A DNA stretch of 64,000 nucleotides from assembly GCA_016182905.1 (NCBI GenBank), contig JACPFR010000005.1, positions 140,185-204,184 on the forward strand. The letters are read 5' to 3'. The position numbers and the translations under genes were made by a program. The notes beneath the pieces are model-generated. The model did not search any database, was not told where the DNA came from, and worked only from the letters and a program-made list of their open reading frames with translations. This DNA comes from Elusimicrobiota bacterium. Lineage in GTDB: Bacteria > Elusimicrobiota > Elusimicrobia > UBA1565 > UBA9628. Shown piece by piece: positions 41,935 through 53,342 of this stretch; within the stretch, counting starts at the first letter, position 1; each line of letters opens with the position of its first letter.

Positions 41935-43657
41935 GGCGTTTCTCCTCGAGCCGCTCGCGCAGCTCGGCGTAGGTCAGGCAGTTCAGGACGTCGCCGGGCT
42001 CGAGCCACGCCCGCCGGGCGATGACGACGGCGTCGTCGATGAAGGCGAGCTGGGACGCGGAGTGGGCGTCGGAGCCGAGCGCCAGCGCCGCCCCCAGCTC
42101 CTTGGCGCGGCGGGCGCCGGCGTCGTCGGCGTCCTGGCGCTCGGGCTGGCCGTTGAGCTCGATCGCGGTCCCGGCCCCCGCCGCGGCGCGCATCACCGCC
42201 TCGGAGTCGAAGTCGTACGGCGGCCGCCGTCCGAGCAGGCGTCCCGACGGATGGGCGAGGATGTCGGTCCGCGGGTTCGAGACTGCCCGGGCCAGGCGCG
42301 CCGTCATCTCCGCGGCGGAAAGGGAGAAGCCCGAGTGGACCGCCGCCACCACGACGTCGAGCTCGTCGAGGACCTCGTCCGGGTAGTCGAGGCTCCCGTC
42401 CTTGAGGACGTCGACCTCCATCGAGCGCAGCAGCTCGATGCCCTTCACCGCGCCGCGGACGCGCTCGAGCTCGGCGAGCGTGGCCCTCAGCTCGGGGATG
42501 CTCAGGCCCCGGGCGACGCGCAGCGAGCGGGAGTGGTCGCCGAGGGCGACCCACTCCCAGCCCCGCTCGCGGGCGGCGCGCGCCATCGCCTCGAGGCTGT
42601 GGAGCCCGTCGGTGTGCAGGGAGTGGTTGTGGAAGTCGCCCCGGACGTCCGACGCGCGGATCAGGCGCGGAAGGCGCCCCTTCGCGGCGGCCTCCAGCTC
42701 GCCGCGGTTCTCCCGGAGCTCCGGCTCGATGTAGGCCATGCCGAGCGCGGCGTACACCTCCTCCTCCGTGCGCCCGGCCAGCGGACGGCGCCGGGCCGCG
42801 TCGGAGAGGCGGAACACCCCGTATTCGCTGACGGTCAGGCCCCGGCGGCGCGCGAGCGCGCGCAGCGCGATGTTGTGCTCCTTGGAGCCCGTGAAGTACT
42901 GGAGGGCGGCGCCGAAGCACGAGGCCGGCACCACGCGCAGGTCGCACTGGAGCCCGCCGGACAGGCGCACCGAGGCCTTCTCGGGACCGCTGGACAGGAC
43001 CGCGGCGACGCCGGGGAGCTTGAGGAACGCCGCGACGACCGCGGCCCCGTCCTCGGCGGCGGCGAGCAGGTCGGCGTCGGCGGCGGTCTCCCGGCCGCGG
43101 CGCGCCGAGCCCGCGAGCTCCGCGCGGGAGACGCCCCTCATGCCCCGGAGCCGGGCGAGCAGCGGCTCGGCCGCGAGACGGACCTCGCGCCGCGGGAGGC
43201 GCGCGGGCGCCGCCGCGAGACTCAGGCCGGCGGCGAGCTTGCGCGCGAGCGTCGGGCCGAAGCCCGGCAGCCCGCGGAGCCTGCCTTCGTCGAGCGCCCG
43301 CCGCAGGTCCTCGGGGCCCGTCACCCCGGCCGACTCGAACAGGCGCCGCGCGCGCGCGGGGCCCAGGCCCGGAACCCGCAGCAGCGCGCGCAGGCCCGCG
43401 GGGACGCGGCGGCGCAGCGCCTCGAGCCCCGGGAAGGTCCCGGCGCGGCACGCCTCGCGGATGTGCGCCGACAGGCTCTTGCCGACGCCGGGGATCTCCC
43501 GCAGCTCTTCCTCGGAGAGTCCTTCGAGCGGCGCGCCCCACTCGCCCGCCGCGCGCGCCGCGCGCTGGTAGGCGCGCGCGCGGAAGGAGGCTCCTCCCGA
43601 CAGCTCGAGGAGCACGGACATCTCCGCCAGCAGCGCCTCGATCTCCGCGTTGGTCAT
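41729..43657 (-). CDS. polX: DNA polymerase X / PHP-domain 3'-5' exonuclease
   Basis: 642 residues from the ATG at 43657 (GGAGGGG upstream; a GTG at 43669 is alternative). Helix-hairpin-helix N terminus (IPGVGKSLSAHIREACRAG, LLRVPGLGPARARRL, GLPGFGPTLARKLA), palm with the polymerase Asp pair in GSARRGRETAADADLLAAA and third Asp in GGLQCDLRVV, PHP domain with DFHNHSLHTDGLHSLEAM, ALGDHS, AAVHSGF, ILAHPSGRLLG and ALGSDAHSASQL. Repairs gaps in base excision repair. Usual PolX proteins end soon after VLNCLTYAELRERLEEKR; here no stop occurs there and about 68 extra residues, reading through the start of uspA in another frame, are added. The extension looks non-native, so stop loss or a frameshift is likely. 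Confidence 0.88.
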   Translation of the reverse strand: MTNAEIEALLAEMSVLLELSGGASFRARAYQRAARAAGEWGAPLEGLSEEELREIPGVGKSLSAHIREACRAGTFPGLEALRRRVPAGLRALLRVPGLGPARARRLFESAGVTGPEDLRRALDEGRLRGLPGFGPTLARKLAAGLSLAAAPARLPRREVRLAAEPLLARLRGMRGVSRAELAGSARRGRETAADADLLAAAEDGAAVVAAFLKLPGVAAVLSSGPEKASVRLSGGLQCDLRVVPASCFGAALQYFTGSKEHNIALRALARRRGLTVSEYGVFRLSDAARRRPLAGRTEEEVYAALGMAYIEPELRENRGELEAAAKGRLPRLIRASDVRGDFHNHSLHTDGLHSLEAMARAARERGWEWVALGDHSRSLRVARGLSIPELRATLAELERVRGAVKGIELLRSMEVDVLKDGSLDYPDEVLDELDVVVAAVHSGFSLSAAEMTARLARAVSNPRTDILAHPSGRLLGRRPPYDFDSEAVMRAAAGAGTAIELNGQPERQDADDAGARRAKELGAALALGSDAHSASQLAFIDDAVVIARRAWLEPGDVLNCLTYAELRERLEEKRHERLPAQAHRRRGRSLRSVPGGARRRQGPGPALGLGAQARPRAGAGSRRGRDRPRVPAGPSPRAERRG

Positions 43658-43681
43658 CGCCCCTCCCACGCCCTTTCGCCC

Positions 43682-43696
43682 GCAACATCGCGGCCG
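43682..43696 (-). promoter_or_regulatory. Sigma-54-type promoter of polX
   Basis: Minus strand CGGCCGCGATGTTGC, GG-N10-GC; predicted start 43670, 13 nt before the ATG at 43657. Confidence 0.45.
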
Positions 43697-43698
43697 GA

Positions 43699-43713
43699 TG
43701 GTCCGATCGTTGC
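43699..43713 (+). promoter_or_regulatory. Sigma-54-type promoter of the BCAM0308-like gene
   Basis: TGGTCCGATCGTTGC, GG-N10-GC; predicted start 43725 and ATG at 43766 after GGAGGAGG. Forms an inverted repeat with the polX element (CCGCAAC/GTTGCGG arms). Confidence 0.45.
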
Positions 43714-43765
43714 GGCGGGCAGGAAGAAGGGCTCACCGCCGTCGTCGCCGCGGAGGAGGTTCGCC

Positions 43766-44263
43766 ATGAGAGCCGATATCGCCGTGCCGGCACGCAGCTC
43801 GCGCCTGGTGCACGATCGCGTCGCCGATCCGTACAAGAGGACGGCGAAGCCGGTCCAGCCCGCCGCCTGTCCCCGGTGCGGCGCGGTCTTCCTGAAGGGC
43901 CGCTGGCAATGGGCGTCCCGGAAGCCGGCGCGCGCGGCCCGCGAGGTGTGCCAGGCCTGCCGCCGCGTCGAGGACGACTATCCCGCGGGGATCATGACCT
44001 TGCGGGGGAGCTACGCCCGCTCGCACCTTCCGGAGATACTGGCCCTCGCGCGCAACGCGGAGAAGGCGGAGAACTCCTTCCGTCCGATGCACCGGATCAT
44101 GGGGATCGAGGAGCGGCGGGACCGGGTCGTCATCAAGACGACGGACATCCACCTGCCGGGCCGCATCGGCCGCGCGCTCGTCCGGTCGTTCAAGGGCGAG
44201 CTCGCCCTGAAGTACGACCGCGGGGCCTATTTCGTGCGCGCCGACTGGAGCCGGGAGAGCTAG
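43766..44263 (+). CDS. BCAM0308-like zinc-ribbon protein
   Basis: 165 residues. DRVADPYKRTAKPVQPAACP with CPRCGAVFLKGRWQW and CQACRR gives two C-x-x-C pairs, a treble-clef/zinc-ribbon as in the BCAM0308 family; a helical part and an NMD3/ribosome-binding-like end follow (RVVIKTTDIHLPGRIGRALV, SFKGELALKYDRGAYFVRAD). Family members commonly occur beside stress genes and are suspected to bind RNA or ribosomes; no experimental role known to me. Convergent with the next gene, only 2 nt between stop codons. Confidence 0.75.
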   Translation: MRADIAVPARSSRLVHDRVADPYKRTAKPVQPAACPRCGAVFLKGRWQWASRKPARAAREVCQACRRVEDDYPAGIMTLRGSYARSHLPEILALARNAEKAENSFRPMHRIMGIEERRDRVVIKTTDIHLPGRIGRALVRSFKGELALKYDRGAYFVRADWSRES

Positions 44264-44265
44264 GG

Positions 44266-44856
44266 CTAGTAGCCGATCTCCCGGTTCCAGGGCGTCTCCG
44301 TCGTCGGCCGGTAGGGCTCGAACTGCAGCCTGTCCAGCTTCGGAGACGACTTCCCGGCCGCCGCCAGCTTCGCCGTCCGGACGTACAGCTCCGACGCCTC
44401 CTTCGCGCCGCGCCTCGCGGAGGCGATCTCATCGGCCATGTTGAGCGCGAGGATGTTCAGCGCCTCGGAGTTGCTCACCGCGGTCAGCTCGTCGTTGAAG
44501 CGGTCGAAGGTCAGGCCGTGCCCGAACTCGCGCAGCGCCGGGACGGCGTCGCCGGGGATGAAATAGCCCACCGTCTGCTCCAGGTAGTCGAAGTGCTCCC
44601 CGCCGCGGACGGTGATCCTCTTCCAGGGCCCGCGCTCGTACCAGGTCACGGTGCCCTCGCCCAGGGCGTTGGGGGAGCCGTAGCGCTCGATCATGACCTT
44701 GGCCGTGGCGCGGGGCCCGTCGAGCCAGGCGGCGGTGTGCGCGGCCACGCGCTCCTGCGAGGGGGCCCGATGGCGGTACGCGAAATAACCTCCCGCGGCG
44801 AGGGTGACCGCGAGGATGGTCGCGACGAAATAGAGCTCACGTTTCTCGGATTTCAT
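44266..44856 (-). CDS. Membrane-anchored protein of unknown function
   Basis: 196 residues from the ATG at 44856 (GGGAGG upstream). One N-terminal transmembrane anchor (LYFVATILAVTLAAGGYFAY) and a soluble domain facing the periplasm: AWLDGPRATAKVMIERYGSP, VTWYERGPWKRITVRGGEHF, LEQTVGYFIPGDAVPALREF, LTFDRFNDELTAVSNSEALN, ILALNMADEIASARRGAKEA. Similar short proteins are found near Usp and Hsp20 genes in other genomes as far as I recall, without known activity. Transcribed from a sigma-54-type element. Confidence 0.65.
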   Translation of the reverse strand: MKSEKRELYFVATILAVTLAAGGYFAYRHRAPSQERVAAHTAAWLDGPRATAKVMIERYGSPNALGEGTVTWYERGPWKRITVRGGEHFDYLEQTVGYFIPGDAVPALREFGHGLTFDRFNDELTAVSNSEALNILALNMADEIASARRGAKEASELYVRTAKLAAAGKSSPKLDRLQFEPYRPTTETPWNREIGY

Positions 44857-44899
44857 GGCACGGTCCTCCCGGGAGGATCCGATCCCTGATATCTCCGCC

Positions 44900-44914
44900 G
44901 CAACGATGCGACCA
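44900..44914 (-). promoter_or_regulatory. Sigma-54-type promoter of the membrane-anchored protein gene
   Basis: Minus strand TGGTCGCATCGTTGC, GG-N10-GC; predicted start 44888, leader of about 32 nt. Confidence 0.45.
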
Positions 44915-44921
44915 GGCGCGG

Positions 44922-46106
44922 CTAGGAGGACCAGTAATCCTTCATGCGCTCGCTGTTCGAGGAGCCGCGCAGCTTGTTGATCGCCTGCAGCTGGATCTGG
45001 CGCGCCCGCTCGCGGGTCACGCGCATGGCCCGTCCGACCTCGTCCAGGGAACGCGGCGACGAGCCGTCCAGCCCGAAGCGCATCGTGATCACGCCCGCCT
45101 CGCGCTTGTCGAGGTGGGACATCCACTTCCAGATCTCGTCGCGGCGGATCGCGTCCGCGGCCGTCGCGTGCGGCGTCGGCAGCGTCGTGTCCTCGAGCAG
45201 CGCCTCCAGGGTGCCGTCGCCGTCCTCGCCGACCTGGTGGGCCAGCGAGACGGGCTCCTGCATGGCGGCCTGGATCTCCTGGATCCTGCGCGTCTCGGCG
45301 GCGCGCGGGTCGCGGCCGCCGTCGCGCAGGACCTTCTTGAGGCGCGAGTAATCCTCGCGGATGTGGACCGGGATGCGGATCGTCTTCTCCTTGTCCACGA
45401 TGGCGCGCTGGATGGCCTGGCGGATCCACCAGGTGGCGTAGGTGGAGAACTTGTAGCCCATCGCCCAGCGGAACTTCTCCACCGCCCGGATCAGGCCGAG
45501 GCTTCCTTCCTGGATCAGGTCCGCCATCTCGAGCTTGTCCGAGTTGAACGTCTTGGCGATGGAGATCACCAGGCGCAGGTTGGCGCGGAGCAGGCCGGAC
45601 TTGGCCGCCTCGACGCGGTCCTCGAGCGCGGCGATCCTCTCGTCGAGCTCGAGGAGGCTCGCGGGCGTCATCGGCAGCGGGTCGGTCGGCCGCCCGTCGC
45701 GCAGGCGGCGCGCCTGGTCGCGGACCCGGTTCGTCAGCCGCCGCACCTTCTCCTCGTGGAGCCCGAGGGCGTCGATCCGGTCGACGACCGTCGCGCCCTT
45801 CGCGCCGCGCCCGATGGCGCGCGCCACCAGCAGGACCTTGCGGCGCATCGCGCCGATCTGCGCCCGCGTGGGCGTGCCCCGCGGCATCAGCTCCTTGGCG
45901 TCCATGTGTCCGGCCTTGATGAGCTCGGCCCAGTTCCGGACCTGCCGCAGGGCGACCGGCGACCCGAGGACGAGGCGCCGCAGCTCCCCTCCGGCGGTCT
46001 CGATCTCGCGGGCGAGATGAGTCTCCTCCTGGCGGGTGAGCAGGGGCACCTTCCCCATCTCGGCGAGGTACTGACCGATGGCGTTGTTATCGATGGACTT
46101 GATCAA
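44922..46106 (-). CDS. Sigma-70 family RNA polymerase sigma factor (RpoD-like)
   Basis: 394 residues from a TTG with GGAGG ten bases upstream. Region 1.2 (IGQYLAEMGKVPLLTRQEET), a non-conserved stretch (about 45-160), region 2 with core binding and -10 recognition (IQEGSLGLIRAVEKFRWAMG, YKFSTYATWWIRQAIQRAI), region 3 (RIPVHIREDYSRLKKVLRDG) and region 4 with the -35 helix-turn-helix (SLDEVGRAMRVTRERARQIQ, LQAINKLRGSS). No region 1.1, so it may be a group 2 sigma or a short primary sigma. Compared with E. coli RpoD, R-E-R-x-R in the recognition helix is kept but neighbouring residues (I to A, E to Q) differ. It could read the unusual ATGG-type promoters described here; that is speculation. Confidence 0.9.
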   Translation of the reverse strand: MIKSIDNNAIGQYLAEMGKVPLLTRQEETHLAREIETAGGELRRLVLGSPVALRQVRNWAELIKAGHMDAKELMPRGTPTRAQIGAMRRKVLLVARAIGRGAKGATVVDRIDALGLHEEKVRRLTNRVRDQARRLRDGRPTDPLPMTPASLLELDERIAALEDRVEAAKSGLLRANLRLVISIAKTFNSDKLEMADLIQEGSLGLIRAVEKFRWAMGYKFSTYATWWIRQAIQRAIVDKEKTIRIPVHIREDYSRLKKVLRDGGRDPRAAETRRIQEIQAAMQEPVSLAHQVGEDGDGTLEALLEDTTLPTPHATAADAIRRDEIWKWMSHLDKREAGVITMRFGLDGSSPRSLDEVGRAMRVTRERARQIQLQAINKLRGSSNSERMKDYWSS

Positions 46107-46240
46107 TGCGTTGCGGCCTCCTGAGCCATAGGCGTGCGTCCGTGGGGGGATCCGGCAAGCGGCGCCCGTAGGCGCCGCGAGGAGGGAACGGCCTTGCCCG
46201 GCTGCGAAAACAGTATCGCCCGGATTTTGTTACGGAATTA

Positions 46241-48787
<2,547 letters not shown>

Positions 48788-48793
48788 AGGTAT

Positions 48794-48823
48794 AGGGTAA
48801 CCCTGCAACGGGACGACCGCCAG
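48794..48823 (-). promoter_or_regulatory. Promoter of clpB (ATGG-class spacing)
   Basis: Minus strand CTGG (48823-48820), 20 nt, TACCCT (48799-48794), predicted start at the ATG. A GG-N10-GC element (CGGTCGTCCCGTTGC, 48819-48805) overlaps, so a sigma-54 reading is also possible. Confidence 0.4.
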
Positions 48824-48851
48824 AGGCCCTGGCCCGAAGGAGCCGCGTTGA

Positions 48852-48869
48852 ACTGTTTCCGGAAACAGT
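48852..48869. promoter_or_regulatory. Perfect 18-bp palindrome upstream of clpB
   Basis: ACTGTTTCCGGAAACAGT, lying upstream of the clpB promoter and after the ccsA stop. No U-tract, no spacer: a candidate operator for a dimeric regulator. Confidence 0.35.
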
Positions 48870-48894
48870 CGGCTGACGGCCCGTCGTTCGCGCT

Positions 48895-50730
48895 TTAGGC
48901 TTCTTTGCGGTGCTCGGCCCAGAAGCGCGGGGGCAGCGCGCCGAGGAGCATGAGGACGAGCTGAGACGCGCAGAACGCCGACAGCCACAGGAAGGCCGAG
49001 TCCATGAAGCCGTAGGAGTGCAGGCCGATGCCGAGCATGTTGACGCCGAACCAGGAGAGGCTGACTATGATGTTCCCGAAGATCGTCATCAGCATGATGC
49101 CGCGCTCGCGCGCGTAGCCGCCCCAGCGGGCGTGCAGGATGATGGCGTTCCAAAGCACGATCAGCAGGGCGCCGTTCTCCTTGGGGTCCCAGCCCCAGAA
49201 CCGGCCCCAGCTCTGGTCGGCCCAGATGCCGCCGAGGACGGTGCCGACGAAGCTGAAGAACAGGCTGAAGGCGACGACGCCGTAGGCCAGGTCGGACAGG
49301 GCCTTGGAGGCCGCCGGGTCCGGCTTGGCGAGGAGATGGCGGCGCGCGACCCAGGCGATGCCGAGCATGCCCGCGAGGTAGGTCGAGCTGTAGCCGATCG
49401 TGATCGTGACGACGTGCGTCGCCAGCCAGAAGTTGGAGTCCAGGACCGCGCGCATCATCTCCATCGTGTCGCCGCTCGACTTCAGGTGATGGGCGATGAT
49501 CAAGGTCGTGAAGCCGATGGCGCACGCGCCGGCGACGGCGAAGCCCTTCCGGTGGATGCGCTCGGCGAACAGCCCGAGCGCGGCGGCCGCCCAGCCCACG
49601 AACACCGCCGACGAGTAGAGGTTGGTGACCGGAGGGCGGCCCTGCAGGACGCTGTGCGCCAGCAGGCCCGCGGAGTGCACGGCGAAGGCGGCCAGGGCCA
49701 GCGCGCGCGCGGCGGCGGCGACGTCCTCGCGCCGGGTCGCCCAGGCGGCGAAGACCAGCAGGAGGGCCGTCAGGTACAGCGCCATGCCGGAGACGAAGGG
49801 GGAGGCTTTGTTGAAGAGCGTCTCGGCGCGGGCCGAGCGCGCGGCCTCGGGCCGGTAGCGGGCGACCCAGCCCGCATGTTCCATCAGCGCGGCGTTGAAG
49901 CCGGCGGCGTCTCCGGCGCGGTAGGCGCGGCCCATGAGGGCGAAGGACGCCAGGCTCGGATGGGGGTTCAGCCCGCGGGTCGGGTTGCCGAGGGCCTCGC
50001 CGGTGTTGGTCCAGTCGTCGGCGGGGGCGCCCTCCCTCGGGGGGATGGCCTTGAAGGCCGCCGACTGGGCGAGGAAGTTGTAGCGCTGGATCATCTCCGA
50101 CAGCGCGGCCATGACGCGGCGGTCCTTGTCCGTGGGCTTCTTCCCGTGGAACGCCTTCATCGCGGCCGGGAGCAAAGAGCTGAACGCCGCCATCTCCATC
50201 ACGGGGTCGCCCTGGCCGGAGACCATGAAGGTGTTCTTGACGCTCTCGTACAGGCTCAGCCGGCCGCTGAGGGCGAGCGCCGCCTTCTGGAAGCGCGTGC
50301 GCCGGCCGCTCTCGATCTTGTCGGCGGCCATCGCCTGGTTCGTGATCTCGTCGCGCTTGCCCTCGAGCTGCCAGTAGGCGAAATAGCGGGTCTTGCCCTG
50401 GTCGAGGCCGAGCAGGCCCAGGACCTCGGGGTCGTCGACGACGAAGGCGGGGTAGGTGTCGGCGGCCTCGGGCTTGAACATCGCGTCGAGGAGCCACCGC
50501 GCCGGGGGCAGGGACTTGCCGTCCACCCGCACCGTCTGCTTGCTCCTCATCGAGAGCATCGCGCTGCGCGCGAAGCTGTCCATCGGCTTGACCCGGCCGC
50601 CCTCGAGGACGGGCAGGCGGGAGAAGGCCGCGAGGTCGAAATCGGACTTCGGCGCGGGGGCCGCGAGCGGCCACGCGGCCAGCGCCAGGGCGCCGGCGAA
50701 CACCGCCGTCTGCAGCCGGTTCAGCTTCAT
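48895..50730 (-). CDS. ccsA: Cytochrome c biogenesis protein CcsA/CcsB (heme handling, WWD domain)
   Basis: 611 residues. A signal/anchor ([20 protein letters not shown]), a long periplasmic part (about 30-310) and then a bundle of about eight helices with the heme-binding WWD-type motif [19 protein letters not shown] and conserved histidines ([40 protein letters not shown]). Exports heme and ligates it to apocytochromes in the system II pathway, with ResB. ATGA overlap with resB. The large N-terminal extension is longer than in most CcsA proteins and is typical of the fused/extended ResC forms. It serves the c-type cytochromes at 52.7 and 60-63 kb. Confidence 0.9.
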   Translation of the reverse strand: MKLNRLQTAVFAGALALAAWPLAAPAPKSDFDLAAFSRLPVLEGGRVKPMDSFARSAMLSMRSKQTVRVDGKSLPPARWLLDAMFKPEAADTYPAFVVDDPEVLGLLGLDQGKTRYFAYWQLEGKRDEITNQAMAADKIESGRRTRFQKAALALSGRLSLYESVKNTFMVSGQGDPVMEMAAFSSLLPAAMKAFHGKKPTDKDRRVMAALSEMIQRYNFLAQSAAFKAIPPREGAPADDWTNTGEALGNPTRGLNPHPSLASFALMGRAYRAGDAAGFNAALMEHAGWVARYRPEAARSARAETLFNKASPFVSGMALYLTALLLVFAAWATRREDVAAAARALALAAFAVHSAGLLAHSVLQGRPPVTNLYSSAVFVGWAAAALGLFAERIHRKGFAVAGACAIGFTTLIIAHHLKSSGDTMEMMRAVLDSNFWLATHVVTITIGYSSTYLAGMLGIAWVARRHLLAKPDPAASKALSDLAYGVVAFSLFFSFVGTVLGGIWADQSWGRFWGWDPKENGALLIVLWNAIILHARWGGYARERGIMLMTIFGNIIVSLSWFGVNMLGIGLHSYGFMDSAFLWLSAFCASQLVLMLLGALPPRFWAEHRKEA

Positions 50731-51875
50731 GCGCTCCTCGAGGACAGGGACTTCCTCAGCATCACGCCGAAGTGCCAGAGCAGGCCCAGCGACACCAGCA
50801 CGCAGGACACGTAAGGAAGCGTCCACGCGGGGTTGCGCACGACCTGCAGGACCGAGAGCGTGTCGTCCTTGCCGAAGCTCGCCTGGTAGAAGGTCAGGCC
50901 GCCGTGCCTCAGGGGGGAGTTCATGTAGATCAGCACGTCGCGGTCGTCCCCGGCCGCCGGGTCCTTCAGGCGCACGAGGCTCGAGAAGTTCTTGGGGATG
51001 TTCGTCCCGGGATAACGGTCGTGCTTGAAGTCCTTGAGCGTCAGCGAGAACGGATGGCGGTACTGGCGCAGGCGCAGCGCCAGCTTCCAGCTCCGCCCCT
51101 CGTGGATGAAGCCCTGGGGCGCGCCGAGGCCGTTGGAGAGCAGGTACACGCCGAGGCTCTTCCCGTCCTTGAGCACGGGCTCGACTAGCGCCACGGCGGT
51201 GTTCTGCTCGCCGTCGGCCGTCACCGGGTGCTGCGGGGTGACGGACATGCCCGCGCCGACGCCCGCGGTGGCGCCCGACGGGGCGCCGCCCATCGACAGC
51301 GCGGCGTTCTCGTGGTAGGCGCGCACGACCAGCTTGAAGGGGAGCGCCGGGTCGGAGACCTCCCGCGCGGTCTCGAGCCGGGAGTCGGGGATGGCGGTCT
51401 CCTCGTCGAACTCCTTGTCGGTCGCGTCGGTGACGACGACCTCCATGCGGCGGTAGTCCTCGCTGAAGCTCTTCGTCTGACCCTCTTCGATCGCCATGTT
51501 GCTCTCGACCTGGAGCATCGCGGTCGCGAACTCCCCGATGAAGAGGAGCGCGAGGCCGACGTGCACGACCCACAGCCCGGCCTTGCGCCAGGACAGCTCC
51601 AGGCGCCGGAACTGCGCCAGGAGCAGGTTGATCAGGAGGAGGCCGCCGGCCAGGCCGCCGCCGGGGAAGATCGGGACGCGCAGGGACGAGCCTTCGGGCG
51701 ACCACCAGACCAGGAAGGATCGGATGTAGCGCTCGACGGCGAGATGGATGCCGAGGTTGACCTGCGCCAAGGTGCAGGCGACGACGAGGACCATCAGCAA
51801 GGCGAGGCAGGCGAGCGTGAGCTTCAGCGAGCTGAGCGCGTCGACGAGACGGCTCAGCGCGTCGGTCCTGCGCAT
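50727..51875 (-). CDS. resB: Cytochrome c biogenesis protein ResB
   Basis: 382 residues. [20 protein letters not shown] and its neighbours form the first helix of ResB/Ccs1; two more ([20 protein letters not shown] with [20 protein letters not shown]) precede a large periplasmic domain (about 130-345) with [20 protein letters not shown], the conserved block before the last helix ([20 protein letters not shown]). Delivers reduced apocytochrome and heme to the CcsA synthase. Overlaps ccsA (ATGA) downstream and the lipoprotein gene upstream (TGATG). Confidence 0.9.
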   Translation of the reverse strand: MRRTDALSRLVDALSSLKLTLACLALLMVLVVACTLAQVNLGIHLAVERYIRSFLVWWSPEGSSLRVPIFPGGGLAGGLLLINLLLAQFRRLELSWRKAGLWVVHVGLALLFIGEFATAMLQVESNMAIEEGQTKSFSEDYRRMEVVVTDATDKEFDEETAIPDSRLETAREVSDPALPFKLVVRAYHENAALSMGGAPSGATAGVGAGMSVTPQHPVTADGEQNTAVALVEPVLKDGKSLGVYLLSNGLGAPQGFIHEGRSWKLALRLRQYRHPFSLTLKDFKHDRYPGTNIPKNFSSLVRLKDPAAGDDRDVLIYMNSPLRHGGLTFYQASFGKDDTLSVLQVVRNPAWTLPYVSCVLVSLGLLWHFGVMLRKSLSSRSA

Positions 51876-52462
51876 CAGGGGGTCAGGCTCTTGAGGGCGG
51901 CCAGGAACCCGGGCCGCGCGGACTCGGTCGCCGCGGCCTCGCCCATCAGCTTGAAGAACCACGTGGTGTCGCCCGTCTTGACGACGGCGGCGATCAGGCG
52001 GGTCTTGGACTCGCCCTCGCTCGTGAGGTCGTAGACGGCCACGGGGCCGGCCTTGGAGGAGACCGTCGCGCGGGCGGCCTTCATGCCCGCCTCGTCGGTC
52101 GGCGGCAGGCCGATCTGCCCGCGCCAGCGGTTGACGTTGGCCAGCTCGCCGCCCGAGTCGCCGGGCAGGGAGACGACGGTGCCCTCGGTCTTGAGCCCGC
52201 CCGGGGGAGTCCAGGTCGCCAGGCGCATGCCGGTGCCGGGGGTCTCCTTCCAGCCGGAGGGCAAGGTCCACTTCAGGCCCGGGGCGGCGGCGTGGTCGTG
52301 TCCGGCGTGGTCGCCGTGGTCGTGGCCGTCGCCGGGGCCGTGCGCCTCGGCGGCGGGGGCCGCTTCCTTGGGCACGCGCGCGCGGGTGATCGTCTCCTCG
52401 CCGCAGGCGGCGGTCAGGAAAACGGAGGACAGCACGACGAAGGAGGGGAGAAAAGTTCTCAT
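51875..52462 (-). CDS. Lipoprotein in the cytochrome c biogenesis operon
   Basis: 195 residues from the ATG at 52462. Signal peptide with lipobox LTAACG (Cys about 20). A His/Asp/Gly-rich stretch follows (GPGDGHDHGDHAGHDHAAAP), which suggests metal binding, then a compact domain (LKWTLPSGWKETPGTGMRLA, VSLPGDSGGELANVNRWRGQ, VYDLTSEGESKTRLIAAVVK, TTWFFKLMGEAAATE). The G-W-x-x-x-P-G...F-K-L-x-G pattern resembles the small lipoproteins found with ResB in delta-proteobacteria and relatives. Possibly a copper or heme chaperone for cytochrome assembly; not proven by sequence. Confidence 0.7.
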   Translation of the reverse strand: MRTFLPSFVVLSSVFLTAACGEETITRARVPKEAAPAAEAHGPGDGHDHGDHAGHDHAAAPGLKWTLPSGWKETPGTGMRLATWTPPGGLKTEGTVVSLPGDSGGELANVNRWRGQIGLPPTDEAGMKAARATVSSKAGPVAVYDLTSEGESKTRLIAAVVKTGDTTWFFKLMGEAAATESARPGFLAALKSLTP

Positions 52463-52509
52463 GAGGCGATTATAACAAATTCCCGTCGACGCCATTTTTG
52501 GCCGGACTT

Positions 52510-52698
52510 TCAGACCCAGTGGCTCTTGAGGAACTGGATCAGCGAGGACGCGTAGAAGAACATCCCCAGGATCAGGACGGGGATCCCGGCGAAGAAGAAC
52601 AGGGACATCGTCACGGGCGTGGTCTTGACCAGGCAGGGGACGGCGGTGGCCAGCATGAAGGCCACGCAGGCGATCGCGTACTTGGCTTGGCGGTTCAT
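52510..52698 (-). CDS. Small two-helix membrane protein
   Basis: 62 residues; ATG overlaps the stop of the tetraheme cytochrome gene (ATGA). Two predicted transmembrane helices (YAIACVAFMLATAVPCLV and LFFFAGIPVLILGMFFYA) with a short charged end (LIQFLKSHWV). No family recognised. Such tiny subunits often stabilise membrane cytochromes; position supports that role here. Confidence 0.6.
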   Translation of the reverse strand: MNRQAKYAIACVAFMLATAVPCLVKTTPVTMSLFFFAGIPVLILGMFFYASSLIQFLKSHWV

Positions 52699-53225
52699 GA
52701 CCCGTCTCCCTGCGGATGGACCGGCCCGTGGCAGTCGATGCACGAGGCCTCGTTGTTCTTCAGCTGCTCGAGCATCGGGACGTGCACCTCCTGCTCGAGG
52801 TACTTGAAGGTGTCGCCGTGGCACTGCAGGCAGTTGCCGTTGGGGAAGGGCTTGTACAGCTTCGGGCGCTCGTTCGTGCCGAGGGCGTTGGCGTAGAGGT
52901 GGCGCAGGCCGCGGATCTTCGCGGTCATCGGCCCCAGGAAGTCGTAGTCCGTGTGGCAGGTGTAGCAGGAGTTGTGGTTGATCCAGTGGCGCTGGAAGTG
53001 TTTCGCGGAGAGCAGCTCGCTCTTGGAGTTCTCCACGCCCTGCACGAAGGGCTCCATGATGTGGCAGGAGGAGCAGAACTGGACGGACTTGCTGCGGTGG
53101 AAGGCGACGGCTCCGGTCAGGCTCGCGAGCAGGACGGGCAAGGCGACGATGCCGAGGAAGAGGAGCGCCTGGAGCCACAGCTCCTGGGGGATGCGCGAGG
53201 ACCGGACGCCGGGCTTTGCGCTCAT
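52695..53225 (-). CDS. Tetraheme NapC/NirT-family membrane cytochrome c
   Basis: 176 residues from the ATG at 53225. One N-terminal membrane anchor (ALLFLGIVALPVLLASLTGA), then four C-x-x-C-H heme sites: CSSCH, CYTCH, CLQCH, CIDCH. The first is followed by MEPFV, as in NrfH/NapC proteins where a nearby Met can ligate heme 1. Such proteins take electrons from menaquinol and pass them to periplasmic partners such as nitrite or nitrate reductases. No NrfA or NapA gene is present in the window, so the acceptor is unknown. It heads an operon with a small membrane protein, lipoprotein, ResB and CcsA that would mature it. Confidence 0.88.
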   Translation of the reverse strand: MSAKPGVRSSRIPQELWLQALLFLGIVALPVLLASLTGAVAFHRSKSVQFCSSCHIMEPFVQGVENSKSELLSAKHFQRHWINHNSCYTCHTDYDFLGPMTAKIRGLRHLYANALGTNERPKLYKPFPNGNCLQCHGDTFKYLEQEVHVPMLEQLKNNEASCIDCHGPVHPQGDGS

Positions 53226-53256
53226 GGGGGCGTATTGTACCACACAATCTTTTGAA

Positions 53257-53271
53257 TGGCCGGATTGTTGC
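53257..53271 (+). promoter_or_regulatory. Sigma-54-type promoter upstream of the exported protein gene at 53343
   Basis: TGGCCGGATTGTTGC with GG-N10-GC. Predicted start 53283, leaving a leader of about 60 nt before the ATG at 53343. Confidence 0.45.
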
Positions 53272-53342
53272 CCAACCGGAAACGTAAACCTTCTATGACC
53301 TGGGCCGCTGTTCCGCGATCATCGGATTTGAGATACTGCCGC

